From positions 992,001 through 1,056,000 of the forward strand of contig NZ_VFNI01000001.1 in assembly GCF_006715495.1 (NCBI RefSeq): DNA of 64,000 bases, in the 5' to 3' direction. The notes under the pieces are model-generated. The model was not told the origin of the DNA. It did not search any database and was given only the letters and a program-made list of their open reading frames with translations. This DNA is from Herbaspirillum sp. SJZ106. Its GTDB lineage: Bacteria > Pseudomonadota > Gammaproteobacteria > Burkholderiales > Burkholderiaceae_D. Shown piece after piece: positions 28,461 to 38,872 of the stretch (its first letter is position 1; every line of letters begins with the position of its first letter). Both the position numbers and the translations under genes were made by a program.

Positions 28461-28592
28461 GCCGATGGCCGCAGGCGGCGCGCCAAACCAGTGTGATGGA
28501 AGCATTTCGTCATCGGGGGCTGTCGTTGCGGTGTGCCGCCACGCTGCACTACAGAAGCATTAACAGCATGACCAACGCAGGAACAGTTATTT

Positions 28593-30083
28593 ATGAAGCC
28601 AATCTGGATTGTTGACGACGACGAATCGATACGCTGGGTTCTCGAAAAGGCCCTGGCCCGAGAAAATCTCGCCACGCAAAGCTTTTCCAGCGCGCGCGAC
28701 GCCATCCAAGCCCTGCAAAGCGGCACGCCGCAGGTCCTGGTTTCCGACATCCGCATGCCGGGCGCGTCCGGGCTGGAGCTGCTGCAGACCGTCAAGGCCA
28801 AGCATCCCGGCATCCCCGTCATCATCATCACCGCATTCTCCGACCTGGATTCGGCCGTCTCGGCGTTCCAGGGCGGGGCCTTCGAATACCTGGCCAAGCC
28901 TTTCGACGTCGACAAGGCGGTCGAACTGATCCGCCGCGCGCTCGACGAAAGCCTGCGCGAAATCGATGTCGAACAGTCGGCTGCGCAGACCCCCGAAATC
29001 CTCGGCCAGGCGCCGGCCATGCAAGACGTGTTCCGCGCCATCGGCCGCCTGTCGCAATCGAACGTGACGGTACTGATCACCGGCGAATCCGGCTCCGGCA
29101 AGGAACTGGTGGCGCGCGCATTGCACAAGCACAGCCCGCGCGCCAGCCAGCCCTTCGTCGCCTTGAACACCGCGGCGATCCCCAAGGACCTGCTGGAATC
29201 CGAACTGTTCGGCCATGAGCGCGGCGCCTTTACCGGTGCACAAGCGATGCGCCGCGGCCGCTTCGAGCAGGCCGAGGGCGGCACGCTGTTCCTCGATGAA
29301 ATCGGCGACATGCCGCTGGACTTGCAGACGCGCCTGTTGCGCGTGCTGTCGGACGGCCACTTCTACCGCGTCGGCGGCCATCAGTCCTTGAAGGCCAATG
29401 TGCGGGTGATCGCGGCCACGCACCAGAACCTGGAACAACGCGTGCGCGAAGGCCTGTTCCGGGAAGACCTGTACCATCGCCTGAACGTGATCCGCCTGCG
29501 CTTGCCCAGCCTGCGCGAGCGCAGCGAAGACATTCCGATCCTGGCGCGCCACTTCCTCTCGCAGAGCGCGCGCCAGCTGGGCGTGGAGGCCAAGCGCCTG
29601 TCGCCGCAGGCGATGCAGTTCCTGTCGCAACTGGAGTTCGCCGGCAACGTGCGCCAGCTGGAAAACCTGTGCAACTGGATCACCGTGATGGCGCCCGGCC
29701 AGACGGTGGAGATCAAGGACCTGCCGCAGGACCTGGTGGAAGAGCGCGTGCATGCGCCGCAGCCGGCGCAGACGGTCTCGGCCCCGGCCTCGGCGGCCAT
29801 GTCGCAGCCGGCGGGCGGCGAGGGTGGCTACCCGGCGCCTGCCGAAGCCAGTCACGCCAGCTGGATTTCCCTGCTGGAAGCCGAAGCCGCGCACATGCTG
29901 GCGCAGGAACAGCCGGAAGTGATGGACATCCTGGGCCGCCAGTTCGAGGCGGCGCTGATCAAGATCGCGCTCAAGCACACGCATGGCCGCAAGAACGACG
30001 CGGCGGTGCGCCTGGGGATCGGACGCAATACCATCACCCGCAAGATCCAGGAGCTGGGCATTGGCGGCGCCGAAGACGATTGA
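28593..30083 (+). CDS. ntrC: Nitrogen regulation response regulator NtrC
   Basis: Sigma-54-dependent activator of 496 residues. The receiver domain (1-120) has VDDDESIRW, the Asp in VSDIRMPG and AKPFDV; the AAA+ domain (about 145-375) has the Walker A GESGSGKEL, the sigma-54 contact loop GAFTGA and Walker B LFLDEIGD; the C-terminal Fis-type helix-turn-helix is KNDAAVRLGIGRNTITRKIQ. A Pro/Ala linker separates the last two. Its likely first target is glnA, whose upstream region shows NtrC-like sites. The gap of 132 bases after ntrB has no visible terminator. Confidence 0.96.
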   Translation: MKPIWIVDDDESIRWVLEKALARENLATQSFSSARDAIQALQSGTPQVLVSDIRMPGASGLELLQTVKAKHPGIPVIIITAFSDLDSAVSAFQGGAFEYLAKPFDVDKAVELIRRALDESLREIDVEQSAAQTPEILGQAPAMQDVFRAIGRLSQSNVTVLITGESGSGKELVARALHKHSPRASQPFVALNTAAIPKDLLESELFGHERGAFTGAQAMRRGRFEQAEGGTLFLDEIGDMPLDLQTRLLRVLSDGHFYRVGGHQSLKANVRVIAATHQNLEQRVREGLFREDLYHRLNVIRLRLPSLRERSEDIPILARHFLSQSARQLGVEAKRLSPQAMQFLSQLEFAGNVRQLENLCNWITVMAPGQTVEIKDLPQDLVEERVHAPQPAQTVSAPASAAMSQPAGGEGGYPAPAEASHASWISLLEAEAAHMLAQEQPEVMDILGRQFEAALIKIALKHTHGRKNDAAVRLGIGRNTITRKIQELGIGGAEDD

Positions 30084-30157
30084 AGGGGACGGCGACGCGC
30101 GGGCTGCTGCGTGGCGTTGCCGGGAGGGAGGAAACAGCAGAACGGAAAGAAAAAGAG

Positions 30158-30190
30158 AAATGGCCCGCATCGTTGCATGCGGGCCATTTT
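30158..30190. terminator. Terminator after ntrC
   Basis: AAATGGCCCGCAT pairs with ATGCGGGCCATTT around CGTTGC. It has an A-tract before and Ts after and lies between the convergent ntrC and MHS permease genes, so it can serve both. Confidence 0.85.
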
Positions 30191-30257
30191 CATTGGCGCT
30201 GCCGGTGCGCCATCGGTGCGCCGGGCCAGCCATTCGCAGGCCGGCCCGGCGAAGCCG

Positions 30258-31541
30258 TCAGCGCAGGCGCAGCACCAGGCGCGCCGACAGGCTGGCCAAC
30301 AGGCTCAGTACGGCGCCGAAGATGACGAAGTAGCTCACCGACAGCTTGTCGCCGGTGAAGTCGATCAGCCAGGTGATGATCAGGCCGGCGAAGCCGCCGA
30401 AGATGGTCACGGCGATGTTATAGGCCAGCGACATGCCGGTGCCGCGCGTGGCGACCGGGAAGATGTCGGCCAGCAAGGCAGGCATCGCGGCGAAGTACAT
30501 GGTCATCAGCACGCCGATCACGGTCTGCAGCAACAGCAATTGCAGGAAGCCCGGCGAATTGGTCAGGAACACGAACATCGGATAGGTCAGCACGATGTAC
30601 AGCGCGCTGCTGGCGATCATGAACGGGGTGCGGCCGATCTTGTCGGACCAGGCGCCCACCAGCGGCGAACCCAGCGCCATGATGATGCCGGCCACCGACA
30701 TGGCGGCGAACGAGGACCAGGCCGGCAGGCCGAGCTGCTTGACCGCGTAAGTCGGGATGTACAGCGACAGGTAGACCGAGACGGTGGCCATGATCACGCT
30801 GCCCGAACCGATCAGCAGGCGCAGCTTCTGGCTGGAGAAGGTGTCGCGCAGCGGGGCGTCGGTCTTCTCGTCGGAATCCTTGAACTCGGGCGACTCATCC
30901 AGGTGGCGGCGGATGTAGATGCCGGCCGGCGCGATCAGCAGGCCGAACACGAACGGCACGCGCCAGCCCCACGAGGCCAGCTGGTCGGCGGTCAACATGT
31001 TGTTGAGCACGGCGCCGAAGAGGGCTGCCAGCAGCAGGCTCACGCCCTGGCTGGCGACTTGCCAGCTGGAGAAGAAGCCGCGGCGGTGCGGCGCGTGTTC
31101 CACCAGGAAGGCGGTCGAGCTGCCGAATTCGCCGCCGGCGGAAAAGCCCTGGATCATCTTGCCCAGCGCGATGCCGGCCGGTGCCAGCAGGCCGATGCTT
31201 TCATAGTTGGGCATGAACGCGATCAGCGCGGTGCCGATGGTCATGAGCATGATCGACAGCATCAGCGCCGACTTGCGGCCGACGCGGTCGGAGTAAGCGC
31301 CGAGCACCACCGCGCCCAGCGGACGCATGAAGAACGAGACGCCGAAGGTGCCGAAGGTCAGCAGCAGCGAGACGGTGTCGTTCCCGGTAGGGAAGAACTG
31401 CTTGGCGATGACGACTGCGAAGGCGCCGTAGATCAGGATATCGAACCATTCGAGCGCATTGCCGATGGACGAGGAAATGATGGCGCGCCTGGCCTGCGGA
31501 TGCGTATGTTCGGCCGTCGGCGAAACGGTTGTGCTGGTCAT
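30258..31541 (-). CDS. MFS permease, metabolite:H+ symporter (MHS) family
   Basis: Inner-membrane transporter of 427 residues. SSSIGNALEWFDILIYG at the first helix, GAYSDRVGRKSAL between TM2 and TM3, IQGFSAGGEFG in helix 4 and RRHLDESPEF after helix 6 are diagnostic for the MHS family (ProP, KgtP, ShiA, citrate and tricarballylate carriers). It lies downstream of prpR in the same direction, with a 291-base gap containing a perfect hairpin. A carboxylate such as citrate, methylcitrate or propionate-related acid is a reasonable guess from context but not shown by sequence. Confidence 0.88.
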   Translation of the reverse strand: MTSTTVSPTAEHTHPQARRAIISSSIGNALEWFDILIYGAFAVVIAKQFFPTGNDTVSLLLTFGTFGVSFFMRPLGAVVLGAYSDRVGRKSALMLSIMLMTIGTALIAFMPNYESIGLLAPAGIALGKMIQGFSAGGEFGSSTAFLVEHAPHRRGFFSSWQVASQGVSLLLAALFGAVLNNMLTADQLASWGWRVPFVFGLLIAPAGIYIRRHLDESPEFKDSDEKTDAPLRDTFSSQKLRLLIGSGSVIMATVSVYLSLYIPTYAVKQLGLPAWSSFAAMSVAGIIMALGSPLVGAWSDKIGRTPFMIASSALYIVLTYPMFVFLTNSPGFLQLLLLQTVIGVLMTMYFAAMPALLADIFPVATRGTGMSLAYNIAVTIFGGFAGLIITWLIDFTGDKLSVSYFVIFGAVLSLLASLSARLVLRLR

Positions 31542-31687
31542 GGGTTTTCCCTTTTTTGAATGACGCTTGTGGATGAAAGCGCGGAGCTCGATGGCCTCAC
31601 CGGAATGGGCGAACAGCGGCTGCTTGGGTATGTGTCTGCTTGCTCCGGGTATGGCATATGCCGCTACAGCGGCCGAGCATAGGCGGC

Positions 31688-31720
31688 GGGAGAACTCGCT
31701 GTCAAGAAGCGAGTTCTCCC
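31688..31720. repeat. Perfect hairpin between prpR and the MHS permease
   Basis: Arms GGGAGAACTCGCT and AGCGAGTTCTCCC (13 bp, no mismatch) with a seven-base loop. There is no T-tract on either side, so it is either a factor-assisted terminator for prpR or an operator/RNA element ahead of the permease. Confidence 0.7.
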
Positions 31721-31832
31721 GATTATCAGGCGCTGGGAAGGTGTTTGAAATTCCATGCGGCGTAAATAATTTACGGCAAGGCGAGGGCGAGCCGGTTGAT
31801 GAATTTGCCGGCGGGGCGCCGTTGCCATGTCG

Positions 31833-33491
31833 TCATGGCAGCTCGGGTTCGCCGGCCTCTTTCAACTTGCGCCACAACGTCGTGCGGCTGATCCCGAGTT
31901 GGCGCGCCGCCGCCGCCCGGTTGCCGCCGCAGCGCTGCAGGACGGTACGGATATCGGGCAGCGCCGGTTCTTGCAACGCCACGGGCGATGACGATGATGC
32001 CGGCATCGCTTGCCGGATGCCGGACGCGGCGATTTCAGGTGCGACGGCCTGGATCAGCGCCGGGGTCAATGCCTGCAGCGGTTCGGCGGCGAGAAACAGC
32101 GCCAGCCTTTCCATCATGTTGCGCAGCTCGCGCACATTGCCCGGCCATGCGTAGGCGCCCAGCAGCGGCGCGCAATGCGCGATCTCGGCGTGCAGGTTGG
32201 CGTGCGGGCGCACATCCAGCGCCGCCAGCGCGTGCTTGAGGTGCCATTCGGCGAGCGCCGCGATGTCTTCGCGGCGCTCGCGCAGCGGCGGCAGTTGCAG
32301 GCGCAGCACGCCCAGCCGGTAATACAGGTCGGCGCGGAAACGGCCTTCCCGCACGCGCGCATCGAGGTCGCAGTGGGTGGCGCTGATGATGCGCACATCC
32401 ACCGGGATGGGGCGGGTGCCGCCTACCCGCACCACCTCGCGTTCTTCCAGCACGCGCAGCAAGCGCGTCTGCAAGGGCAGCGGCATTTCGCCGATCTCGT
32501 CGAGCAGCAGCGTGCCGCGGTTGGCCGCTTCGAACAGGCCGGCGCGCCCGCCGCGGCGCGAGCCGGTGAAGGCGCCTTCCTCGTAGCCGAACAGCTCGGA
32601 CTCCAGCAGCGACTCGGCCAGCGCGCCGCAATTGACCGCCACGAAGGGATGCGCCGCCTGTACCTTGCCCTGCATCAGCGGATGGGCGCGGTGGATCGCC
32701 TGCGCCGCCAGTTCCTTGCCGGTGCCGGTTTCGCCCTGGATCAGCACGGTGGCTGGCGAGCGCGCGAACAGCGTGATCGACTGGCGCACCGCCTCCATCG
32801 CCGGCGACTCGCCGCGCAGGTCGTTGATGTGATGGCGCGCGCGCAGCGTATCGGCCACCGGCAGGCTGCGCCAGCGGCCGGATTCCAGCTGGGTCAGGCG
32901 CGCCAGTTCCAGCGCGTCTTCGAACGCCTGGCGCACCGAGGCCGAGGAATAGATGAAGACGCCTTGCAGGCCGGCTTCTTCTGCCAGGTCGGTGATCAGG
33001 CCGGCGCCGACGATGGCCTTGATGCCGGCGGCCTTGAGGTCGTTGACCTGGGCGCGCGCGTCTTCCTCGGTGGCGTAGGTGCGCTGCACGATGTCCAGGC
33101 CGAACATCTGCTGGAATTCGGCCAGTGCCGGCATGGTTTCCTGATAGGTGATCAGGCCGATGCGCGGCGTGAGCTTGCGCGCGCGGGCCAGCGCCTGCAT
33201 CACGTCGAAGCCGCTGGCGCGGGCCACGATCACCGGCACCGGCAGGCGGCTCTTGAGATAAGCGCCGTTGGAGCCGGCCGAGATGACCGCGTCGCAGCGC
33301 TCGGTCGCCAGCCGTTCGCGGATGTGGCGCACCGCCTCGTCGAAACCGAGGTGGATGGGTTCGATGTCGGCCAGCTCGTCGAACTCCAGCGTGATGTCGC
33401 GAAAGAGCTCGGACAGGCGGGAAACCGATACCGTCCAGATGACCGGTTTGTCGGACGGGCGGTCGGCATCGCGATAGGCGGGGCGTTTCAT
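31833..33491 (-). CDS. prpR: Sigma-54-dependent propionate catabolism activator PrpR
   Basis: Activator of 552 residues divergent from prpBC. The N-terminal PrpR_N domain (about 15-190) is the expected 2-methylcitrate sensor. The AAA+ domain has GETGTGKEL (Walker A), [10 protein letters not shown] (sigma-54 loop) and LLLDEIGE; the C-terminal Fis-type helix-turn-helix is [20 protein letters not shown]. The start at 33491 ([10 protein letters not shown]) matches the family; a frame open for another 139 codons upstream crosses the operator region and is rejected. It should switch on the sigma-54 promoter at 33698. Confidence 0.93.
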   Translation of the reverse strand: MKRPAYRDADRPSDKPVIWTVSVSRLSELFRDITLEFDELADIEPIHLGFDEAVRHIRERLATERCDAVISAGSNGAYLKSRLPVPVIVARASGFDVMQALARARKLTPRIGLITYQETMPALAEFQQMFGLDIVQRTYATEEDARAQVNDLKAAGIKAIVGAGLITDLAEEAGLQGVFIYSSASVRQAFEDALELARLTQLESGRWRSLPVADTLRARHHINDLRGESPAMEAVRQSITLFARSPATVLIQGETGTGKELAAQAIHRAHPLMQGKVQAAHPFVAVNCGALAESLLESELFGYEEGAFTGSRRGGRAGLFEAANRGTLLLDEIGEMPLPLQTRLLRVLEEREVVRVGGTRPIPVDVRIISATHCDLDARVREGRFRADLYYRLGVLRLQLPPLRERREDIAALAEWHLKHALAALDVRPHANLHAEIAHCAPLLGAYAWPGNVRELRNMMERLALFLAAEPLQALTPALIQAVAPEIAASGIRQAMPASSSSPVALQEPALPDIRTVLQRCGGNRAAAARQLGISRTTLWRKLKEAGEPELP

Positions 33492-33503
33492 TGAAAGGAG
33501 ATG

Positions 33504-33551
33504 TGTTTCATTTAGTGTCTCATGGAACAAAAATGTAACACATGTGAAACA
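33504..33551. promoter_or_regulatory. Candidate PrpR binding sites
   Basis: Two related dyads: TGTTTCA (33504-33510) with TGGAACA (33523-33529), and TGTAACACATGTGAAACA at 33534-33551, which contains the perfect palindrome CACATGTG. They lie 150-190 bases upstream of the sigma-54 promoter and just before prpR, which suits enhancer sites for PrpR and autoregulation. Confidence 0.6.
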
Positions 33552-33697
33552 CTTTTGCTGCCTGGCAGAGGCACGGGGGAACACGCCTGCGTCGCGTTGC
33601 GGGCAGGGCGAGGAGGGGGCTAAGTCATTGATTTTGCTGCGTTTGGCGTTCGGGGAGGGGGCGGCGGCCAGCAAGGTTCGCTTTTCGGGCCGGGGGA

Positions 33698-33713
33698 TGG
33701 CACGGGCGTTGCA
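33698..33713 (+). promoter_or_regulatory. Consensus sigma-54 promoter of prpBC
   Basis: TGGCACGGGCGTTGCA matches the sigma-54 consensus TGGCAC-N5-TTGCA exactly, with GG and GC ten bases apart. Transcription would start near 33725, about 80 bases before prpB. Confidence 0.92.
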
Positions 33714-33804
33714 ATGCAGTCTGCCAGTTTGTCCGCTGAAACGTCGCCGCCATTGCCTGGCGCCCGCTTCAGCGTATCCAGCAACCCATCCAGAAGGTGT
33801 CACC

Positions 33805-34695
33805 ATGGCTCTCCACTCCGCAGGCGCAGCATTCCGCAAGGCCGTCCAGGAAGAATCCCCGCTGCAGGTCATCGGCGCGATCAACGCCAACCACGCATTG
33901 CTGGCCAAGCGCGCCGGCTTTCGCGCGATCTACCTGTCCGGCGGCGGCGTGGCGGCCGGCTCGCTGGGCTTGCCCGACCTGGGCATCTCCAACCTCGACG
34001 ATGTGCTGACCGACGTGCGCCGCATCACCGACGTATGCGACCTGCCGCTGCTGGTGGATGTCGATACCGGCTTCGGCGCCTCGGCCTTCAACGTCGCCCG
34101 CACCGTCAAGTCGATGATCAAGTTCGGCGCCGCCGCCATCCACATCGAAGACCAGGTCGGCGCCAAGCGCTGCGGCCACCGCCCCGGCAAGGAGATCGTC
34201 AGCAAGCAGGAAATGGTGGATCGCATCAAGGCTGCCGTCGATGCCCGTACCGACGATGATTTCGTGATCATGGCGCGCACCGATGCCCTGGCCGTCGAAG
34301 GCTTGGAGGCGGCCATCGAGCGCGCGGTGGCCTGCGTCGAAGCCGGCGCCGACATGATCTTCCCGGAAGCCATCACCGACCTGGCGATGTACAAGAAATT
34401 CGCCAATGCGGTGAAGGTGCCGATCCTGGCCAACATCACTGAGTTCGGCTCGACCCCGCTGTTTACCGTGGATGAACTCAAGGGCGCCGACGTCGGCCTG
34501 GTGCTGTATCCGCTGTCGGCTTTCCGCGCCATGAACAAGGCGGCCGAGAACGTCTACAACGCGATCCGCCGCGACGGCACGCAGAAGAATGTGGTCGACA
34601 CCATGCAAACGCGCATGGAGCTGTACGACCGCATCGACTACCACACCTACGAGCAGAAGCTCGATGCGCTGTTCGCGCAGCAGAAGAACAAATAA
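33805..34695 (+). CDS. prpB: 2-methylisocitrate lyase
   Basis: Isocitrate-lyase-superfamily enzyme (296 residues) that splits 2-methylisocitrate into pyruvate and succinate, the last step of the methylcitrate cycle. The active-site loop is [11 protein letters not shown] and metal/substrate residues are in DVDTGFG and HIEDQ. The start at 33805 follows AGAAGGTG and matches family N-termini; upstream extensions cross the promoter. Confidence 0.95.
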   Translation: MALHSAGAAFRKAVQEESPLQVIGAINANHALLAKRAGFRAIYLSGGGVAAGSLGLPDLGISNLDDVLTDVRRITDVCDLPLLVDVDTGFGASAFNVARTVKSMIKFGAAAIHIEDQVGAKRCGHRPGKEIVSKQEMVDRIKAAVDARTDDDFVIMARTDALAVEGLEAAIERAVACVEAGADMIFPEAITDLAMYKKFANAVKVPILANITEFGSTPLFTVDELKGADVGLVLYPLSAFRAMNKAAENVYNAIRRDGTQKNVVDTMQTRMELYDRIDYHTYEQKLDALFAQQKNK

Positions 34696-34770
34696 GAGAA
34701 AACGTCATCACATGGCGCGCGGCGAGCCGGGCGCCATCAACGCATAACCGAAACCCCTGAGGAGAACACG

Positions 34771-35937
34771 ATGAGCGAGCAGCAGACAACCCCGACAGCA
34801 GGCGGCTTCAAGCCCAAGAAATCCGTGGCGCTGTCCGGCGTGACGGCCGGCAACACCGCGCTGTGCACCGTCGGCAAGACCGGCAACGACCTGCATTACC
34901 GCGGCTACGACATCCTGGACGTGGCCGACAGCTGCGAATTCGAAGAGATCGCCCACCTGCTGGTGCACGGCAAGTTGCCCACCGCGGCCGAACTGCGCGC
35001 CTACAAGGCCAAACTGAAGGCGCTGCGCGGCCTGCCGGCCAATGTGAAGGCGGCGCTGGAATGGCTGCCGGCCGCATCGCACCCGATGGACGTGATGCGC
35101 ACCGGCGTCTCCGCGCTGGGCTGTGTGCTGCCGGAGAAGGACGACCACAATATCCCGGGCGCGCGCGACATCGCCGACCGCCTGATGGCGTCGCTGGGTT
35201 CCATGCTGCTGTACTGGTACCACTACAGCCACAACGGCAAGCGCATCGAAGTCGAGACCGACGACGAGTCGATCGGCGCCCACTTCCTGCACCTGCTGCA
35301 CGGCGAGAAGCCGTCCGCGCAATGGGAAAAGGCGATGCATACCTCGCTGATCCTGTACGCCGAACACGAATTCAATGCCTCCACCTTCACCGGCCGGGTC
35401 ATCGCCGGCACCGGTTCCGACATGTACTCGGCCATCACCGGCGCCATCGGCGCGCTGCGCGGCCCCAAGCATGGCGGCGCCAACGAGGTGGCGTTCGAGA
35501 TCCAGAAGCGCTACGACAATCCGGACGAGGCCGAAGCCGACATCCGCCGCCGCGTCGAGAACAAGGAAGTGGTGATCGGCTTCGGCCATCCGGTCTACAC
35601 CATTTCCGACCCGCGCAACAAGGTGATCAAGGAAGTGGCGCGCAAGCTGTCCAAGGACGCCGGTTCGACCAAGATGTTCGATATCGCCGAACGCCTGGAA
35701 ACGGTGATGTGGGACATCAAGAAGATGTTCCCCAACCTGGACTGGTTCTCGGCCGTGTCCTACCACATGATGGGCGTGCCGACCGCGATGTTCACCCCGC
35801 TGTTCGTGATCGCGCGCACCTCGGGCTGGGCCGCGCACATCATCGAACAGCGCGTCGACAACAAGATCATCCGCCCGTCGGCCAACTATGTCGGCCCGGA
35901 AGACCTGAAGTTCGTGCCCATCTCCAAGCGCAAATGA
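34771..35937 (+). CDS. prpC: 2-methylcitrate synthase
   Basis: Citrate-synthase-family enzyme (388 residues) that condenses propionyl-CoA with oxaloacetate. Short [19 protein letters not shown] start, HYRGYDILD, the catalytic His in GFGHPVYT and the late [16 protein letters not shown] block fit PrpC rather than GltA, and the neighbours prpB and prpE support it. It starts 75 bases after prpB behind GAGGAG. The next gene is not prpD but an unrelated lipoprotein. Confidence 0.94.
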   Translation: MSEQQTTPTAGGFKPKKSVALSGVTAGNTALCTVGKTGNDLHYRGYDILDVADSCEFEEIAHLLVHGKLPTAAELRAYKAKLKALRGLPANVKAALEWLPAASHPMDVMRTGVSALGCVLPEKDDHNIPGARDIADRLMASLGSMLLYWYHYSHNGKRIEVETDDESIGAHFLHLLHGEKPSAQWEKAMHTSLILYAEHEFNASTFTGRVIAGTGSDMYSAITGAIGALRGPKHGGANEVAFEIQKRYDNPDEAEADIRRRVENKEVVIGFGHPVYTISDPRNKVIKEVARKLSKDAGSTKMFDIAERLETVMWDIKKMFPNLDWFSAVSYHMMGVPTAMFTPLFVIARTSGWAAHIIEQRVDNKIIRPSANYVGPEDLKFVPISKRK

Positions 35938-36015
35938 GGAGCGCCGGCCGGCGGCCCATGCGTCGTCGGCCGATGTGGATATTTGTAACAAGCATGCGAA
36001 GAAGTCGAGCGAATT

Positions 36016-36027
36016 GCAATTAATTGC
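36016..36027. promoter_or_regulatory. Palindrome GCAATTAATTGC upstream of the lipoprotein gene
   Basis: Perfect 12-base palindrome about 88 bases before the lipoprotein ATG, with a possible -10 TAAGAT just after it. It could be an operator; no factor can be named. Confidence 0.35.
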
Positions 36028-36114
36028 TAAGATGCGGGCGGATCAGTTTTGCCATTCCCGATCCGGTTCGCTGCATTGCGGAATCCGGATCCGACATCAC
36101 TCCTGGATATCCCG

Positions 36115-36543
36115 ATGACCGTATTGAACGCTTCGCGCCTCTCCTTCGTCTTCAAGTCTTGCTCCGTATTTGCCGTCGTCGCCGTGCTGGCCTCCTGCGC
36201 TTCGGAGAAAATGCCGGTCACCGACACCAAGCCGGTGCTGCCGCAGATCATCAAGGCGCCGGCCGCCAGCCAGCCCACCTGGGCCACGCAACTGGTCACC
36301 GGCAACTTCAACTGCGAGCTGGGCAACAAGGTGGAGTTGCGCATGGACGGCCGCGTTACCGACGGCGTCACGCTGGTGTGGAAGGGCAATTCGTACCTGA
36401 TGAACCCGGTCGGCACGTCGACCGGCGCCGTACGCCTGGAGAACAAGAGCGAAGGGCTGGTGTGGATCCAGATTCCGTCCAAGTCGATGTTGCTCAATTC
36501 AAAAATCGGGCAGCAGCTGGCCAACGACTGCAAGGCCAGGTAA
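36115..36543 (+). CDS. Predicted lipoprotein, MliC-like
   Basis: Small outer-membrane or periplasmic lipoprotein of 142 residues. The signal sequence ends in the lipobox LASC (Cys near 24). The mature domain starts with FNCELGNKVELRM and continues with LVWKGNSYLMNPVGTSTGAVRLENK and a last cysteine (NDCKAR). This two-cysteine, Trp/Gly-containing layout resembles MliC/PliC lysozyme inhibitors, but similarity is weak and only partly convincing. It sits between prpC and prpE without clear pathway role. The start at 36115 is the second possible ATG; an earlier in-frame Met would add 22 residues. Confidence 0.7.
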   Translation: MTVLNASRLSFVFKSCSVFAVVAVLASCASEKMPVTDTKPVLPQIIKAPAASQPTWATQLVTGNFNCELGNKVELRMDGRVTDGVTLVWKGNSYLMNPVGTSTGAVRLENKSEGLVWIQIPSKSMLLNSKIGQQLANDCKAR

Positions 36544-36833
36544 GTCCGGCTCCGGTTGGCGCATTCGGCGGGTAACGGATGCGCGCCTTTCCTTCCCGGG
36601 CGGCGTTCGCCGCCCGATCGCCATGCCCGATGCCTGATGCCCCCGATGCCTGTTTGCGGGTATCGGATGCGGGCGCCGCGCGAGACGCTGTCCGGTTCGG
36701 ACGCACGCAATTCAGCAGCAAGTAAGTTTGGGATGCCACACTGAGGCCATCGTCGCGATACCCGCAACACCAACCAACAACAGCGGGCACATAACAGATT
36801 CCAGATTCCAATTCGAAGACATGAGGAGACGTC

Positions 36834-38720
36834 ATGCAATACGAGGAATTCTATCGGCAGTCCATCGAGCAGCCTGAGCTCTTCTGGGCCAGGGAGGCCG
36901 AACGCATCCACTGGGAGCAACCGTTTTCCCAGACGCTGGATTATTCGCAGCCGCCGTTCGCGCGCTGGTTCATTGGCGGGCGGACCAATCTCTGCTACAA
37001 CGCGGTCGACCGCCATCTCCCGCAGCGGGCGCAGCAGCCCGCGCTGATCGCCATTTCCACCGAGACCGGCAGCGAGCGCACCTATACCTACGCAGAACTG
37101 CAGCAGGAGGTCATGGCCATGGCCGCCGCCATGCAGTCGCTGGGCGTGGCGCGCGGCGACCGGGTACTGATCTACATGCCGATGATTGCCGAAGCGGTGT
37201 TCGCCATGCTGGCTTGCGCGCGCATCGGCGCCGTGCATTCGGTGGTGTTCGGCGGTTTCGCCTCCAACAGCCTGGCTTCGCGCATCGACGATGCCAGGCC
37301 GCGCCTGATCGTCTCGGCCGATGCCGGTTCGCGCGGCGGCAAGGTGATCCCGTACAAAGGCCTGCTCGACGAGGCCATCCGGATGGCGGCGCACAAGCCG
37401 GCGCATGTGTTGCTGGCCGACCGCGGCCTGGCGGAAATGCCGCGCACGCTTGAGCGCGACGTCGATTACGCGCCGCTGCGCGAGCGATATCTGGGAACGC
37501 AGGTGCCGGTGACCTGGCTGGAATCGAACGAGACCAGCTACATCCTCTACACCTCGGGCACCACCGGCAAGCCCAAGGGCGTGCAGCGCGATGTCGGCGG
37601 TTATGCGGTGGCGCTGGCGTCGTCGATGCAGCATATCTTCTGCGGCAATCCCGGCGAGACTTACTTCTGCACCTCCGACATCGGCTGGGTGGTCGGGCAT
37701 TCCTACATCGTCTACGGCCCGCTGATCCAGGGCATGGCGACGGTGCTCTATGAAGGCTTGCCGATCCGGCCCGATGCCGGCATCTGGTGGAGCATCGTCG
37801 AAAAATACAAGGTCACGCGCATGTTCTCGGCGCCGACCGCCATCCGCGTGCTGAAAAAGCAGCCGCCGGAATGCATGAAGAAGCACGACACTTCCTCGCT
37901 CAAGGCGCTGTACCTGGCCGGCGAGCCGCTGGATGAAACCACTTCCAGCTGGATCGCCGGCGAGCTGGGCGTGCCGGTAATCGACAATTATTGGCAGACC
38001 GAGAGCGGCTGGCCGATCATCTCCATCGCCCGCGGCGTGGACGACAAGCCCACGCGCCTGGGCAGCCCGGGCGTGCCGATGCCCGGCTACAAGATGGCCA
38101 TCATCAACGAAGCCACCGGCCAGGCATGCGGCGCCAACGAAAAGGGCGTGGTGGTGATCGACGGCCCCTTGCCGCCGGGCTGCATGCAAACCGTGTACGG
38201 CGACGACCAGCGCTTCGTCAATACCTACTGGCGCAACTTCGCGCGCGAGACCTACTCCACGTTCGACTGGGGTATCCGCGATGCGGACGGCTACTACTTC
38301 ATCCTCGGTCGCACCGACGACGTCATCAACGTGGCCGGCCACCGCTTGGGCACGCGCGAAATCGAGGAGAGCATTTCCAGCCATCCGAATGTCTCGGAAG
38401 TGGCGGTGGTCGGCGTGGAAGACAAACTCAAGGGGCAGGCGGCCTACGCCTTCGTCATCCTCAAGAATGCCGATGCCGCCGCCACGCCGCAGCAGAAGCT
38501 GGCGCTGGAGAGCGAGATCATGGGCGTGGTGGACAAGCAGATCGGCGCCGTCGGGCGGCCTTCCCGCGTGCTGTTCGTCGGCCTGCTGCCCAAGACGCGT
38601 TCGGGCAAGCTGCTGCGCCGGGCCATCCAGGCCATCTGCGAAGGGCGCGATCCGGGCGACCTGCCGACCATTGAAGATCCCGCCGCCCTGGAGCAGGTGA
38701 AGCAGGTGTGGCGCGGGTAG
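36834..38720 (+). CDS. prpE: Propionate-CoA ligase
   Basis: Acetyl-CoA-synthetase-type adenylate-forming enzyme (628 residues) that activates propionate to propionyl-CoA. Motifs include YTSGTTGKPKGV (P-loop), YWQTESGWP, GRTDDVINVAGHRLGTREIEE and the C-terminal catalytic lysine in RSGKLLRR, which can be silenced by acetylation. The N-terminus MQYEEFYRQS and length fit PrpE. It is separated from prpC by the lipoprotein gene and a 290-base gap, so it may have its own promoter. Confidence 0.94.
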   Translation: MQYEEFYRQSIEQPELFWAREAERIHWEQPFSQTLDYSQPPFARWFIGGRTNLCYNAVDRHLPQRAQQPALIAISTETGSERTYTYAELQQEVMAMAAAMQSLGVARGDRVLIYMPMIAEAVFAMLACARIGAVHSVVFGGFASNSLASRIDDARPRLIVSADAGSRGGKVIPYKGLLDEAIRMAAHKPAHVLLADRGLAEMPRTLERDVDYAPLRERYLGTQVPVTWLESNETSYILYTSGTTGKPKGVQRDVGGYAVALASSMQHIFCGNPGETYFCTSDIGWVVGHSYIVYGPLIQGMATVLYEGLPIRPDAGIWWSIVEKYKVTRMFSAPTAIRVLKKQPPECMKKHDTSSLKALYLAGEPLDETTSSWIAGELGVPVIDNYWQTESGWPIISIARGVDDKPTRLGSPGVPMPGYKMAIINEATGQACGANEKGVVVIDGPLPPGCMQTVYGDDQRFVNTYWRNFARETYSTFDWGIRDADGYYFILGRTDDVINVAGHRLGTREIEESISSHPNVSEVAVVGVEDKLKGQAAYAFVILKNADAAATPQQKLALESEIMGVVDKQIGAVGRPSRVLFVGLLPKTRSGKLLRRAIQAICEGRDPGDLPTIEDPAALEQVKQVWRG

Positions 38721-38872
38721 TACAGGCTTTGGAAAATATTTGAGAGTTATATAAAGATTGCCGTTGACGGCCCGGGCGGTAACCGGGTGGTCATATAGCC
38801 TTCCTAGCATCGATTCGCGTCCGGCCCTGCGTTTGCAGCGCCGGACGTTTCCTTAATCAATGGACGAATCCG

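Noticed and set aside
33492-33908. N-terminal extension of PrpR by 139 codons
   Set aside because: It crosses the operator and sigma-54 promoter of prpB and part of prpB itself.
36027-38810. Long minus-strand open frame of 927 codons across prpE
   Set aside because: Antisense to the lipoprotein and prpE genes with shadow composition; prpE is certain on the other strand.
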